DNA from: Shewanella aquimarina
GTDB taxonomy: Bacteria; Pseudomonadota; Gammaproteobacteria; Enterobacterales; Shewanellaceae
Assembly (NCBI RefSeq): GCF_023349185.1
Contig: NZ_JAKIKY010000001.1
Location: 124,001-188,000, forward strand
Length of the DNA: 64,000 nt
Direction of reading: 5' to 3'
Shown here: positions 17,445-27,070 of the stretch, one piece after another
Layout of the letters: each line of letters opens with the position of its first letter
Position numbering within the stretch: the stretch's first letter is position 1
The notes under the pieces: model-generated
Database searches by the model: none
Told to the model about the DNA's origin: nothing
Seen by the model: only the letters and a program-made list of their open reading frames with translations
Position numbers and translations under genes: made by a program

Positions 17445-18152
17445 TTACGTAATTCTTTTAGATAGTGACAGATAACGCTGTAGTTGCCCGGAAGCCTGTT
17501 GCGAACTTCCTGAGGCAGACGCCAATTGCATGGTCGACTTGAGTCCCTGCCACATCGCCTTATCGTTCTGGGTCAGCCCGTGTTCCCCCTGAACAAATAC
17601 CGCCAGTTGCGCCGACACCCGCGCCGCCTTCTGGTTCAGCCCCTGGCTATCGAGGCTGTCCATCTGTTTTAGCACAGACTCGGCATCATCGAGCATGGCG
17701 ATCATCACGCTATCGGGCTTACTCTCCTTGAGTTGCGCTCGCTGGCTGGCAATAAAGTCAAGCAGCGACGGCTGCGACGCATCCCCCTTTGGGACCTCAA
17801 AGCCTGCCTGACCCAGGCGATTGAGCTGGTTTTCCGACAAGATGCCGTCCTGATGCAGACGCTGAATTAACTTAGGAATGTCGCCAAGACCAAATTGCCC
17901 CTTGGAAAAGAAATCTTTCGCCATCGCCTCTATCTTCTGCGCCCGCTCGGCCCTGGGCGAGAGAAACACCGCCTCCTGTGGGATCTCTGGTCCGCCAGCT
18001 TTTGCCTGGGTGTCCTGGTGGGACAGCGTCACCTTGTCGCTGGAAGATGAACTATCGACATCTGGGGTGTCCTGACCATGTGTGTTTTGGCCATAGGTGT
18101 TGGCGATCAGGTTGCCTTGTGAACCCGTAATGGCCTGGCTAATTGAATTCAT
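17445..18152 (-). CDS. Uncharacterised protein with DKVTLS motif
   Basis: 235 residues from the ATG at 18152. The frame extends 25 codons upstream to a TTG, giving a hydrophobic start (SLAWFLLLAWIFHAA), but neither start has a good ribosome site. I prefer the ATG by analogy with the protein at 12436. It has a Ser/Asp/Gln-rich N-terminus with SSSSSDKVTLSHQD and then an alpha-helical body of short segments (for example IPKLIQRLHQDGILSENQLN). No known domain was recognised. The motif resembles loosely the DxVxLS stretch near the start of flagellar FlgM-type proteins; I would not name it on that. Confidence 0.65.
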   Translation of the reverse strand: MNSISQAITGSQGNLIANTYGQNTHGQDTPDVDSSSSSDKVTLSHQDTQAKAGGPEIPQEAVFLSPRAERAQKIEAMAKDFFSKGQFGLGDIPKLIQRLHQDGILSENQLNRLGQAGFEVPKGDASQPSLLDFIASQRAQLKESKPDSVMIAMLDDAESVLKQMDSLDSQGLNQKAARVSAQLAVFVQGEHGLTQNDKAMWQGLKSTMQLASASGSSQQASGQLQRYLSLSKRIT

Positions 18153-18227
18153 TGTCAATTTTTCGACTGCTGCATGAAATATCCATGCAAGCAGCAAAAA
18201 CCAGGCCAGAGATAACCTATGCCCCAA

Positions 18228-18312
18228 ATAACTCAGGCTAGAGAAAACTCATGTTAGAAATAACTCAGGCCAGAGAAAACCCGGGTCACAGAAAACCCGG
18301 GGCACAGAAAAC
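18228..18312. repeat. Short degenerate direct repeats
   Basis: AAATAACTCAGGCTAGAGAA at 18226-18245 recurs as AAATAACTCAGGCCAGAGAA about 31 bases later. Both are followed by two shorter copies of CACAGAAAACCCGG-type sequence. The block sits in the 446-base gap 18153-18598 between the unknown gene and the patatin gene. I see no gene there; 18350-18598 shows nothing further that I can name. Confidence 0.55.
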
Positions 18313-18598
18313 CAGAGGCGCTTATTTAAAAGCTAGGGCCTGTTTATCTTTCGCGTTCATTTTTGCAGCATTCTGTATCGCCTTTATACAAGACAGAGCG
18401 ATTGTAATGTGGTGTGCTACATCAATGAGCGATAACGCAGTAGAAAAATGATACAGACGCTGCCCGCAGGGTTCGTCTTGAGCACGTTCAACTCTTTGTT
18501 ACTCGGATTTTATATAGAATAACTATACTTCAAGCCTCATGCCGCGATTTGAACGTGCTCAATTAGAACAAAATTTGTTCTCAAAAGGTCAACAGGCC

Positions 18599-19546
18599 CT
18601 AGTGACTCTCCAGCTCATCGACTCGGGCGCGGATAATATGAGCCACCTGCTTAACCGCCTCCTGCCCCGCCTCGATTGCCTCACCAGCGCGGTGAAACTC
18701 CATGGTTCCTATCTCCATCACGTTAGGGGTGATCAGGATATCCGGCGGATCGCCCATCAGGCGTACTCTTTTATGGCGCTGCTCAAGGATATCCATCGAC
18801 TGCGACATCACAGCCAACATCCCGGGCTCGCTACGATTACCCAGGGAAAACTTATCGGTCAGGCCGCTGACATAGTCTCTTCCCCTTGCCAGGAGATCCA
18901 TGAAGCCGCTCTCCAGCTCCTTCTCGGCTTTCACCAGCTCGGCCTCGCTGGCCTTCACATCGGAAGAGATGGCCACAGGTAACTGCTGTTGGCGCGTCTT
19001 CCTGTGTGCATTGAGATCCACGGCAATCACCAGGTCGACCCCCATGGCACGACTCACAGACACGGGAACCGGATTGACCACGGCACCATCCACCAGCCAG
19101 CGGTCGCCGACTCGCGCCGGTGGTAAGATCCCCGGCATGGAGCAGGAGGCGCGCACCGCGTGACGCAGATTGCCCTGCTTAAACCAGATCTCCTGCCCGG
19201 TATAGAGGTCGGTTGCCACCGCGGCGAAAGGCATCTGCATCTGCTCGATGTCCAGGTTGCCGATATGCTGCTGCATCACGTCAAACACCTTCTCGCCACC
19301 AATCAGTCCGCCCTTGCGCCAACTGAGATCCATCAGGCCAAGCACGTCCCAGCTAGAGAAGCTGCTGACCCAGGCCTCTAAATCCTCAAGATTATCTTGC
19401 GCATAGGCGGCGCCCACCACGGCGCCGATAGAGCAACCTGCCACCTTATTGGGGAAAATCCCCATGTTCGCCAGCTCGTTTAGCACCCCGATATGGGCCC
19501 ATCCCTTAGCCGCGCCACTCCCCAATGCAATGCCGATATTCGCCAT
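18599..19546 (-). CDS. Patatin-like phospholipase, RssA/YchK type
   Basis: 315 residues from the ATG at 19546, preceded by GAGAAG; the frame runs further upstream but lacks a start with a site. The patatin fold is clear: glycine-rich oxyanion loop GIALGSGAAKGWAH at 4-18, nucleophile S39 in GCSIG, and the catalytic Asp153 in VDGAVVNPVP. These are Ser-Asp dyad lipid acyl hydrolases, cytoplasmic in this subfamily. E. coli RssA is the nearest remembered relative; its physiological substrate is unknown. It is divergent from the DEAD-box gene. Confidence 0.85.
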   Translation of the reverse strand: MANIGIALGSGAAKGWAHIGVLNELANMGIFPNKVAGCSIGAVVGAAYAQDNLEDLEAWVSSFSSWDVLGLMDLSWRKGGLIGGEKVFDVMQQHIGNLDIEQMQMPFAAVATDLYTGQEIWFKQGNLRHAVRASCSMPGILPPARVGDRWLVDGAVVNPVPVSVSRAMGVDLVIAVDLNAHRKTRQQQLPVAISSDVKASEAELVKAEKELESGFMDLLARGRDYVSGLTDKFSLGNRSEPGMLAVMSQSMDILEQRHKRVRLMGDPPDILITPNVMEIGTMEFHRAGEAIEAGQEAVKQVAHIIRARVDELESH

Positions 19547-19762
19547 CTTCTCTACTTCTCTCCCTGGGACGCGATCGGCCTTAACCACGCCGCGCCGTAT
19601 GTTGTCTTTGTTTTCATCATAAGCCAAAGCGCGCTCGGGCACAGCCCGTGACACTGAAAATTAATCTCGGCGATAGGCTTACGAATCGGTATCGCGCTAG
19701 TCATGGCTGAATCGCGCTTAGCGATGTATAATGCGCGCCTATCTATATTTTGGAGCACAGCA

Positions 19763-21106
19763 TTGCAATTTTCAGATTTTTCACTCGATAAACGTCTACT
19801 GACCAGCCTTGAACACATGGGCATCGATACGCCGACCGAGATCCAAACGCAATCGATCCCCGTAGGCTTATCGGGAAGAGATCTCATGGCATCGTCTAAG
19901 ACAGGCTCGGGCAAGACCCTCGCCTTCCTGTTGCCAGCAATGCAGCGCGTCATCGCCACCAAGGCCCTCAGCAAGCGCGACCCTAGGGTCTTGATTCTGC
20001 TGCCCACTCGAGAGCTGGCCACTCAGGTCTACAGTCAACTGCGGCTACTTGTGGCTAACACCCAATATAAGGCAATCAAGATCCTCGGCGGGGAAAACTT
20101 TAACGACCAGGCCAAGGCGCTGGTCAAAGACCCTCACTTCGTGGTGGCCACACCCGGCCGTCTGGCGGATCACCTGGCCCAGCGCCATCTGTTCCTCAAC
20201 GGACTCGAACTGCTCATCCTAGATGAGGCCGACCGCATGCTGGATCTGGGTTTCGCCGAGCAGCTAAAGGCGATCAACCAGGCCGCCGATCACAAGCGTC
20301 GCCAGACCCTGATGTTCTCGGCCACACTGGATCACGGCCAGATCAACGAAATTGCCGCCGAGCTACTCAAAGAGCCCGAGCACGTGGCCATCGGCGCCTC
20401 TCACGTAGAGAACCAGGATATCACCCAGAAGATCTACCTGTGCGACAACCTCAGCCACAAGGAGCAGCTGCTTACCCGTCTGCTGCAGCTCGAACCGCAC
20501 AAGCAAGTGATCATCTTTACCGCTACCCGCGGCGATACCGACCGCCTGGCAACACTGCTGGCCGAGCAGGGCTTTAGCACCAGCTCCTTAAGCGGTGAGC
20601 TGAAACAGGCGGCGCGCAACCAGATCATGGATCAATTCAGCCGCGGTCAGCAGCAGATTTTGGTCACCACAGATGTGGCCTCTCGCGGCCTGGATCTGCT
20701 CAACGTCTCCTTGGTGATCAATTTCGACATGCCAAAATTTGCCGAGGAATATATTCATCGTATCGGCCGCACCGGCCGCGCCGGCGCCAAGGGCGATGCT
20801 ATCTCCCTGGTGGGACCGAAAGACTGGTTCAACTTCAAGCAGGTACAAACCTTCCTGCAGAAACGTTTCGAATTTAGCGAGCTAGAGGAGTTAGCGCCTA
20901 CCTTTAAGGGTCTGAAGGACAAGCCCAGCCAGGACAAGCGTCAGGGTAAGAGTCAGGCAAAGCCTAAGGCCAAGACGACCAAGACTAGCCGCAGCGACAA
21001 ACCCAAGCAACAGCGAGATAAACGCTTTATCACAGGTGTCGACGTGGGCGATGCGCCTATGCTACGTAAACCCAAGTCGAAACTGAAAGATACGCCGGAA
21101 GAGTAA
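19763..21106 (+). CDS. DEAD-box ATP-dependent RNA helicase
   Basis: 447 residues from the TTG at 19763, which has GGAG seven bases before it and gives MQFSDFSLDKRLLTSLEHMG, the expected Q-motif start; the longer frame from 19703 overlaps the promoter. Motifs in order: SSKTGSGKT (I), PTRELA (Ia), TPGR (Ib), LDEADRML (II, DEAD), SATL (III), FTATRGDTDRLA (IV), DVASRGLD (V), HRIGRTGRAG (VI). The C-terminal tail is Lys-rich (about 370-447), as in SrmB or RhlE types. It probably remodels RNA in ribosome assembly or decay; I cannot assign the subfamily. Confidence 0.92.
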   Translation: MQFSDFSLDKRLLTSLEHMGIDTPTEIQTQSIPVGLSGRDLMASSKTGSGKTLAFLLPAMQRVIATKALSKRDPRVLILLPTRELATQVYSQLRLLVANTQYKAIKILGGENFNDQAKALVKDPHFVVATPGRLADHLAQRHLFLNGLELLILDEADRMLDLGFAEQLKAINQAADHKRRQTLMFSATLDHGQINEIAAELLKEPEHVAIGASHVENQDITQKIYLCDNLSHKEQLLTRLLQLEPHKQVIIFTATRGDTDRLATLLAEQGFSTSSLSGELKQAARNQIMDQFSRGQQQILVTTDVASRGLDLLNVSLVINFDMPKFAEEYIHRIGRTGRAGAKGDAISLVGPKDWFNFKQVQTFLQKRFEFSELEELAPTFKGLKDKPSQDKRQGKSQAKPKAKTTKTSRSDKPKQQRDKRFITGVDVGDAPMLRKPKSKLKDTPEE

Positions 21107-21175
21107 ACATCGAGCGACTAAGCTAATACGACAAAGCAAGTCCAGCTAAGCTAGTACAAATAAGCTATTACGAAT

Positions 21176-21200
21176 AAGCGGCCACCTAAGGCCGCTTTTT
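21176..21200 (+). terminator. Terminator after the DEAD-box helicase
   Basis: Perfect stem AAGCGGCC / GGCCGCTT with ACCTAA loop and a T run, 69 bases after the stop. The stretch 21201-21421 to the next gene holds nothing I can name. Confidence 0.85.
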
Positions 21201-21421
21201 AATGCCCTAAGCCGCTCACCATCAGTTCCCTCTAAAGCAGCTTTCCCTGACCTGCTTCCCCAGACCAACTCTCCATGACACTCCCGGGGGAAACGGCGCC
21301 AAGTCGCATGATTTAAACCGAGCAATAGCTAAGTGCGGCGATTTTCACGCAACAACTAGTGCTCAATTGCAGCAATTAAGGTTACAATAGCCGCCATTGA
21401 TTTTTTTATATTAGGGTTATC

Positions 21422-21862
21422 ATGAGAGTTTGTGGCGTTGAGTTAAAAGGTGGCGAAGCCATCATCTGTTTGTTGAGCTATGAGGGTGAGACCTTTAACA
21501 TCCCTGATTGCCGTTCTCGCTCACTGACCATCTCTAATTCGGCCAGCACAGAGTCGATCAAAGAGTTCCACTTTGCCTTCAGCAAGCTGATGCAAGACTA
21601 TAAGGTCGACGAAGTCGCCATCATTGAGCGCGAGCAGAAAGGCAAGCTGGCAGGCAGCGCCACCAGTTTCAAGATGGAAGCGGCCATTCAGCTTTGCGGC
21701 CTGCCGGTGCAACTGATCTCACCGGTTAACATCAAGGAGCAGCTCAAGCGCAATCCGCCTATGGTCGATTTCGACGGTCTGGACCTGAAACGTTTCCAAA
21801 AGAGCGCCTTCGAAGTAGCCTACTGCTACCAAAACAAGTGCATCTTTACCAAGAAAGACTAA
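21422..21862 (+). CDS. DUF3010 family protein
   Basis: 146 residues, the typical length. It begins MRVCGVELKGGEAIICLLSY and contains VAIIEREQKGKLAGSATSFK followed by AAIQL and LISPVNIKEQLK, which I recognise as DUF3010. The sequence pattern (an initial hydrophobic strand with acidic residues, later an IIER strand) is reminiscent of an RNase H-like fold, but activity is untested. Cytosolic and single gene. A weak GC hairpin (21870-21889, GCCGGGC / GCCCGGC) follows the stop. Confidence 0.82.
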   Translation: MRVCGVELKGGEAIICLLSYEGETFNIPDCRSRSLTISNSASTESIKEFHFAFSKLMQDYKVDEVAIIEREQKGKLAGSATSFKMEAAIQLCGLPVQLISPVNIKEQLKRNPPMVDFDGLDLKRFQKSAFEVAYCYQNKCIFTKKD

Positions 21863-21869
21863 GCATCTT

Positions 21870-21889
21870 GCCGGGCCACTGCGCCCGGC
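21870..21889 (+). terminator. Weak hairpin after DUF3010 gene
   Basis: Stem GCCGGGC / GCCCGGC with a six-base loop, eight bases after the stop. No T run follows, so termination here is uncertain. Confidence 0.35.
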
Positions 21890-21929
21890 TATCTCTTCGA
21901 CCGCGACGTCAGCTAATCAACACCTAGTT

Positions 21930-22436
21930 ATGTCATCACTGCCCTATCTACAAGGCTATCGACCCGAGCTCATCAGCCAGGTCAATGAACTCATCGAGAC
22001 CAATCGACTGAGGACGGTGCTCGAGCGCCGTTACCCAGATGGTCACGCTATTCGCAGCGACAAGGCCCTGTATGACTACACCATGGCGCTGAAGAACCGC
22101 TACCTCAAGAAGTCATCCCCCCTAAGCAAGGTGATATTTGACGATAAGATCACCCTCAAGAAACAGGCCCTGGGGCTGCACAGCTATGTGGCCAAGAATC
22201 ATGGTGGCAAGACCAAGTCGAAGAATGAGATCCGCATCGCCGCCAGGCTCAAGGAGGTCCCCGAGCCCCTGCTGCGCATGGTGGTGGTACACGAGCTGGC
22301 GCATCTTAAAGAGAAGGATCACAACAAGGCCTTCTATCAGCTGTGCTGCCATATGCAAGGCGACTATCATCAGCTGGAATTTGACCTGCGCCTATGGCTC
22401 ACCATGCTAGATCTCGAGGCCCAAGAGAAAGCCTAA
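21930..22436 (+). CDS. YgjP-like metallopeptidase domain protein (DUF45)
   Basis: 168 residues. The zinc motif HELAH at 121-125 followed by H131 (HELAHLKEKDH) and KAFYQLCCHM is the DUF45/YgjP-like arrangement of WSS1/SprT-type gluzincins. The preceding conserved stretch TKSKNEIRIAARLKEVPEPL fits the same family. Some members are thought to cleave DNA-bound or misfolded proteins; the substrate here is unknown. It is followed directly by a strong bidirectional terminator. Confidence 0.85.
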   Translation: MSSLPYLQGYRPELISQVNELIETNRLRTVLERRYPDGHAIRSDKALYDYTMALKNRYLKKSSPLSKVIFDDKITLKKQALGLHSYVAKNHGGKTKSKNEIRIAARLKEVPEPLLRMVVVHELAHLKEKDHNKAFYQLCCHMQGDYHQLEFDLRLWLTMLDLEAQEKA

Positions 22437-22440
22437 CCAT

Positions 22441-22469
22441 AAAAAACGCCACATCATGTGGCGATTTTT
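22441..22469 (+). terminator. Bidirectional terminator between convergent genes
   Basis: Stem CGCCACA / TGTGGCG flanked by A run and T run, between the YgjP-like gene (plus) and the M23 gene (minus). Confidence 0.85.
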
Positions 22470-22511
22470 CTCTTCGATAAGCAGTTAAATCAATCGGTAT
22501 TAATTAGCTTT

Positions 22512-23810
22512 TTAGCTCTGACCCATCATCATCTGGCGCACCTTGACCAGCTGAGCAAACTCGCCCATCTGTTTCTTCGACAGCTTACTCGCCATGGGGA
22601 TATTTGCCTTCATAGGATCCACGGGGCGGCCATTGATATGGAACTCATAGTGCAGATGTGGCCCAGTGATGCGGCCCGTCTTACCCGACAGGGCGATCAC
22701 CTGTCCGCGGGACACTCGTTGACCCTTATGTACCAAGGCCTTAGAAAGATGCAGATAGCGGGTACGGTACTTGTTGCCATGATCGATCACCACATATTTA
22801 CCCGCATATCTATGGTCGGTCACCAAAGAGACGATACCATCACCAGGGGCTACCACCTTAGTGCCGATCGGGGTGGCAAAATCGGTACCATTATGGGGCG
22901 CGGTGCGCCCCGTCACCGGGTGGTGACGATGGCGGTTGAAACGCGAACTGATACGGTAATTTTTCTGTAGCGGAACACGCTGGAAGGCGCGCGCCAGGCT
23001 GCGGCCCTGATCGTCATAGAAGTTGCCGTCGCTATTCTGGTAGGCGTTGATCGTGCTGCGGCCACGTTCTATGGTGATGGCGAGGATATCGCTATTACCC
23101 GTCACCTCACCATCGATATATTGATCGCTCTTAAGCACAGAGAATCGATCGCCCGCGCGCAGATCCCGGGCAAAATTCAGCTTCTCTTTCAGCAGTGACT
23201 CGATGCGCTGGATCTCGCCGGCATTGAGGCCAATACCTTGAGCCGACAGATAGAAGGAACCTTGGATCTCGCCGCTTAGGGCCCTGTCCTGCCAGATCCC
23301 GTCGATGTTGATCTCATCGACACTGAAACCACCCTCTTCGTAACGGCTAAACACCACTTGGCGCGCCGCATTGAAGTAAAGTTCGAGTTTCTCCAACTGA
23401 CCCGAGTCATCGAGCCAGAAACGTATTATGTTGCCGGGCTTTAGGGTATCGAGAGCCAGGATATTGAGATCCGCCTCCAATACCTTGTACATGGTCTGCT
23501 GATCCACATTGGCCTCAACAAACAGGCCGCTTAGGGTATCGCCAGACACTATGGTCTTAACAAAATCGGCATGAGACACGGTTTCGACCGTTTCATCGCT
23601 CAGGTGCAGGTTAGTCACCAGAGACTCAATATCCAGCGCCACGGGAATGCGTTGTGGCAGCGCCTGTTTTTGGCTCGGCCACAACAGCGCCGCACCCACA
23701 ACCAGGCCCGCCGCCAATAAGATCTTTTTGTGTGGCGCGGGTAACGCCATGATACGGGATTGAGACATGCTCAAAAAAGAAATTTTACCTGCGCGCAACC
23801 TGTGCCTCAT
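22512..23810 (-). CDS. M23 family murein endopeptidase, MepM/OapA-like
   Basis: 432 residues. There is one N-terminal membrane segment (about 30-48, KILLAAGLVVGAALLWP). An OapA/LysM-like region follows (about 85-135, FVKTIVSGDTLSGLFVEANV), then a linker domain and a C-terminal lysostaphin-type M23 domain with HNGTDFATPIGTKVVAPGDG and the zinc-binding HLHYEFH. Such enzymes cut D,D-crosslinks in peptidoglycan to allow cell-wall expansion. The start could also be the internal MSQSRIM about 14 residues on; neither has a strong site. Monocistronic. Confidence 0.9.
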   Translation of the reverse strand: MRHRLRAGKISFLSMSQSRIMALPAPHKKILLAAGLVVGAALLWPSQKQALPQRIPVALDIESLVTNLHLSDETVETVSHADFVKTIVSGDTLSGLFVEANVDQQTMYKVLEADLNILALDTLKPGNIIRFWLDDSGQLEKLELYFNAARQVVFSRYEEGGFSVDEINIDGIWQDRALSGEIQGSFYLSAQGIGLNAGEIQRIESLLKEKLNFARDLRAGDRFSVLKSDQYIDGEVTGNSDILAITIERGRSTINAYQNSDGNFYDDQGRSLARAFQRVPLQKNYRISSRFNRHRHHPVTGRTAPHNGTDFATPIGTKVVAPGDGIVSLVTDHRYAGKYVVIDHGNKYRTRYLHLSKALVHKGQRVSRGQVIALSGKTGRITGPHLHYEFHINGRPVDPMKANIPMASKLSKKQMGEFAQLVKVRQMMMGQS

Positions 23811-23965
23811 TTTTCATTATTATGCTTTTCATTAGACCCCAAAACCCCATAAAACATGGGGTCGATACCAAGTTATATCAAAAATAACGGCATTTACAAA
23901 CCGATCGACAACACAATTTAATGGAATATATAGAGGTTTTCGGCCGCCAAACAGACAAAAAAACT

Positions 23966-24005
23966 AAAAAGGTGCTGAAAAGCCAACCAATATCAGCACC
24001 TTCTT
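23966..24005 (-). terminator. Terminator of the sbcDC operon
   Basis: Stem GGTGCTGA / TCAGCACC, on the minus strand followed by a T run, just after the sbcC stop. Confidence 0.8.
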
Positions 24006-24013
24006 AATTTCGG

Positions 24014-27000
24014 TTAAGGTAAAACTAATTTAATTTCGCTGCCCTCGGCACTCTTGTGGATATCGATGCGGCTAGTGATCTGCTCCTTCATCTCGGTGAC
24101 ATGAGAGATCACCCCCACCATGCGCCCGGCCGATTGCAGATCCATCAGGGTCCTGATGGCCAGTTCTAGAGAATCCTGATCCAGACTGCCGAACCCCTCG
24201 TCGATAAACAGGGTATCTAACTTGATGCCACCGGCGTAGGCCTGCACCACATCCGACAAGCCAAGGGCCATAGACAAGGCCGCCATGAAGCTTTCGCCGC
24301 CGCTCAGTGTCGCCACAGATCGCACCTTAGCCGTGTAGGCATCTTCGACCTCAAGCTCCAGGCCTGAGGCCTTATTTCCCTTGGCCCGCTCCTCCTTACG
24401 TAACAGGCGATAGCGCCCCTTACTCATCAGCTGCAACCTGTGACTGGCTTCTAGCAAGACATCGTCCAGCAGCACGGAAAGCACGAAGCGCTGCAGGCTT
24501 ATCTTGTTACCCGTATTGCCATTGGCCACATCGGCCAGGGTGCCTACCACGGCATATTGCTGCTCGAGCGCATCGGCCTTAAGGTCCAGCGCTTTGAGCT
24601 GCTCCTGAGTTTGACTGAGCTGCGCCGCCCTGGCACTCAGCTTCTGCCACTGCGCCAACGCCTGCTGCATCGCCTGCTGGGCGTCCATTTTCTGCTGCTC
24701 GAGGACGGCGATATCCGGCGCCTCACAGTCCGCTAACGCCTGGGTTAACTGAGACAGGTTGGCTTGATGTGTGATTAGCGCCTGCTCGAACGCCTTTATC
24801 TGGTTTGCCAGCTCGCTCTGCTCTGCCTCTGTCAGGCAAGCCTGCTCAAAGTCAGCAACACACTCAAACTCTGAGGTGTCGAGCGCCTGTTGGAAGCTCT
24901 GAGTCTCCTGCTGGGCAAGCGCCTTGATGTCCTCAAGACGACCGCTGGCCGCCTCCAGCGAGGCCTTGGCCGCCGCGTTATCCTGCTCAGCCTTGGCGTG
25001 GGCCGCCCTCACCGCTTGCTGACGTGACTTAAGCCCTGCGATGGTTTGAGTGAGCTCGGCAATGGCCGCGCCGACCGCCGCCGCATCGCTGAAGCCCTCG
25101 GGAATGGCCGCGCTTATCTGCTGATACTGTCCCTTGTCGCTGGCCAGCTGCTCGGCCAGCTTGGCGTAATGCGCGCGCGCCTCATCTAGCGCGGTTTGTA
25201 ACTCACGTCCCTGGCGCTCGCTGCGCTCAAGCTGAGTCTCTAACTGGGCAAGTGATTGCTGCGCCGCCTTAGCACGCTCAAACCCGTCGCTAAGCTCCGC
25301 AAGTCGCGCCTGATGCTCCTCGAGCGACAAGCCTGCTGCCTCGCCCAGCTCCTGTACAAGCTGATCCGCGCTCTGCTGCAGGTTCGAAAGGGATTGCTGT
25401 AGCAGCTTATACTCGCTTCTGGCCTGATGCAGCAGATTGAGCGCGTCGCTCTCTCGCTGCTTGGCGCTCGCCAGCGCCTCGTCGCTCGGCAGGTCAAACT
25501 CGCCCATCGCAGGCTCTGGGTGTTCCAGGCTGCCACAGACGGGGCAAGGCTCGCCCGGCGCTAACTCGGCCGCGAGACGCGCCGCCTGACCACGATGCCA
25601 GCTAAGCTCCAGACGCTTATGGGCATCGATGGCCTGCTGGTGCTTTTCGGCAAGCTCACTGCCGGCTGTCTTAGCCGCCATTAACTTCTGCTCGAGCGCC
25701 GCGATCTCCAGCCCCTGCTGCTGCCAGCGCTCAAACACCTTGAGCTGGGCGCGGCCGTCGCTAAGCGCCTGCTGCATACTCAGCAGCGGCTCGGCCTCAC
25801 GTTTTAGGCTCTCGCGGCGACTCACCATCTCCTGACGAGCCAGGTTAAGCTCGTCTAACTGTTTGGCGCTCTGCTTACCACTGGCCTCGGCCGCCTGCAT
25901 CTTGGCCTGACCATCCGCAAGCTTCTGACTCAGCAAGTTCAGCTGCTCAAGCTGAGGGGTCAAGGCCTCGAGCTGGGTCAGGCGCTGCTGCTGGCTCAAT
26001 TGCTCCAGCTCAAGCTCACCCAGCCGCTCAAATGCCTGCCTGCTCTGCACTAATGTCTGCTCGGCACTCGTTTGGGCCTGCCGGCACATCTCTAGATGAC
26101 GGGTGGCGCTTTGTTGCTCGCCGAGGCGTGACTGCATCGCCCGGTACAGGGGGCTCAGACTATTTGCCCGGCCCGCCGCCTGCAATCTCTGCTGCCACAG
26201 GGTCGCCTCGACCTGACGAGCCTTCAAGGCTTCACCCTCGCTCTGTAATTGCTGCAAGCGATTAAAATCGCCCTGTAACTTCAATCCCTTGTCCAGATGC
26301 TGATTAGCCGCCAGCAGGCTCTGCTCGCTCTGCTGCTTTTGTGTCTGGGCAAGTGCCAACTCGGGCGCGATACTCTCAAGCTCGTCCGCCAGCGCCTGGT
26401 CGCTCTCAAGCGAAGCGCCTTCCAGGATACCGCCGCGGCGATTACGCATCGCCTCGACGTCGCGTCGAATACCGGCTGCCTGCTGTTTGAGCCGTTCCTC
26501 TATGCGGCGGTAGATGTGGGTCTGAAACAGCTGGCTGAAGATCTTCTCTCTGGCCTTGGAATCGGCCATCAAGAGCTCACGAAACTTGCCCTGGGGCAGC
26601 ACCATGACCTGACGGAACTGATCCACATCCAGGCCTGTTAACTGCTCTATCTGATGGGTGGCGTCAGACACCTTGGCCGCCACCAGCAGGGTCTCGCTGC
26701 CATCCGTGTCGAAGCGGCTCAGCTGGGCCTCGCTCTTTTGCAGCGTTACTCCGTCACCACTCTTCTTGGCTCTAGGCTGCTCGGGCACACGGCGAATCAG
26801 GTAACGGGTCGCCCCCAGTTCAAACTCGAAACTGACCTGAGTAAGCCTTTGCTCATCGGCCATGTCGCAGCGCATCTGAGTGCCTTCGCGCTCATCCCCC
26901 GTGGTCTTGCCATAGAGGGCGAAACAGATGGCGTCGAGAATCGTCGTCTTACCCGCGCCAGTGGGGCCGTTGATCAGAAACAGCGGGTTGCTACCAAGCG

Positions 27001-27070
27001 CGGCAAAATCTATGGTCTGCTCATCGGCGAAGGGCCCGAAGGCGGTCATGGTCAGTCGCAGTGGTCTCAT
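24014..27070 (-). CDS. sbcC: Exonuclease SbcC, ATPase subunit of SbcCD
   Basis: 1018 residues, the family norm. An SMC/Rad50-like ATPase: N-terminal Walker A NGPTGAGKTTILDAI, a very long Gln/Ala/Leu-rich coiled coil, zinc hook CPVC (C509, C512) midway, a second coiled coil, then the signature LSGGESFMAALSMALGL and Walker B TLFIDEGFGSLD at the C-terminus. With SbcD it cuts DNA hairpins and protein-blocked ends. It overlaps sbcD by four bases (ATGA), showing translational coupling. Confidence 0.96.
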   Translation of the reverse strand: MRPLRLTMTAFGPFADEQTIDFAALGSNPLFLINGPTGAGKTTILDAICFALYGKTTGDEREGTQMRCDMADEQRLTQVSFEFELGATRYLIRRVPEQPRAKKSGDGVTLQKSEAQLSRFDTDGSETLLVAAKVSDATHQIEQLTGLDVDQFRQVMVLPQGKFRELLMADSKAREKIFSQLFQTHIYRRIEERLKQQAAGIRRDVEAMRNRRGGILEGASLESDQALADELESIAPELALAQTQKQQSEQSLLAANQHLDKGLKLQGDFNRLQQLQSEGEALKARQVEATLWQQRLQAAGRANSLSPLYRAMQSRLGEQQSATRHLEMCRQAQTSAEQTLVQSRQAFERLGELELEQLSQQQRLTQLEALTPQLEQLNLLSQKLADGQAKMQAAEASGKQSAKQLDELNLARQEMVSRRESLKREAEPLLSMQQALSDGRAQLKVFERWQQQGLEIAALEQKLMAAKTAGSELAEKHQQAIDAHKRLELSWHRGQAARLAAELAPGEPCPVCGSLEHPEPAMGEFDLPSDEALASAKQRESDALNLLHQARSEYKLLQQSLSNLQQSADQLVQELGEAAGLSLEEHQARLAELSDGFERAKAAQQSLAQLETQLERSERQGRELQTALDEARAHYAKLAEQLASDKGQYQQISAAIPEGFSDAAAVGAAIAELTQTIAGLKSRQQAVRAAHAKAEQDNAAAKASLEAASGRLEDIKALAQQETQSFQQALDTSEFECVADFEQACLTEAEQSELANQIKAFEQALITHQANLSQLTQALADCEAPDIAVLEQQKMDAQQAMQQALAQWQKLSARAAQLSQTQEQLKALDLKADALEQQYAVVGTLADVANGNTGNKISLQRFVLSVLLDDVLLEASHRLQLMSKGRYRLLRKEERAKGNKASGLELEVEDAYTAKVRSVATLSGGESFMAALSMALGLSDVVQAYAGGIKLDTLFIDEGFGSLDQDSLELAIRTLMDLQSAGRMVGVISHVTEMKEQITSRIDIHKSAEGSEIKLVLP

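Noticed and set aside
22458..22970. Plus-strand frame opposite the M23 peptidase gene
   Set aside because: Shadow of the M23 gene with no family match; overlaps the bidirectional terminator at its start.
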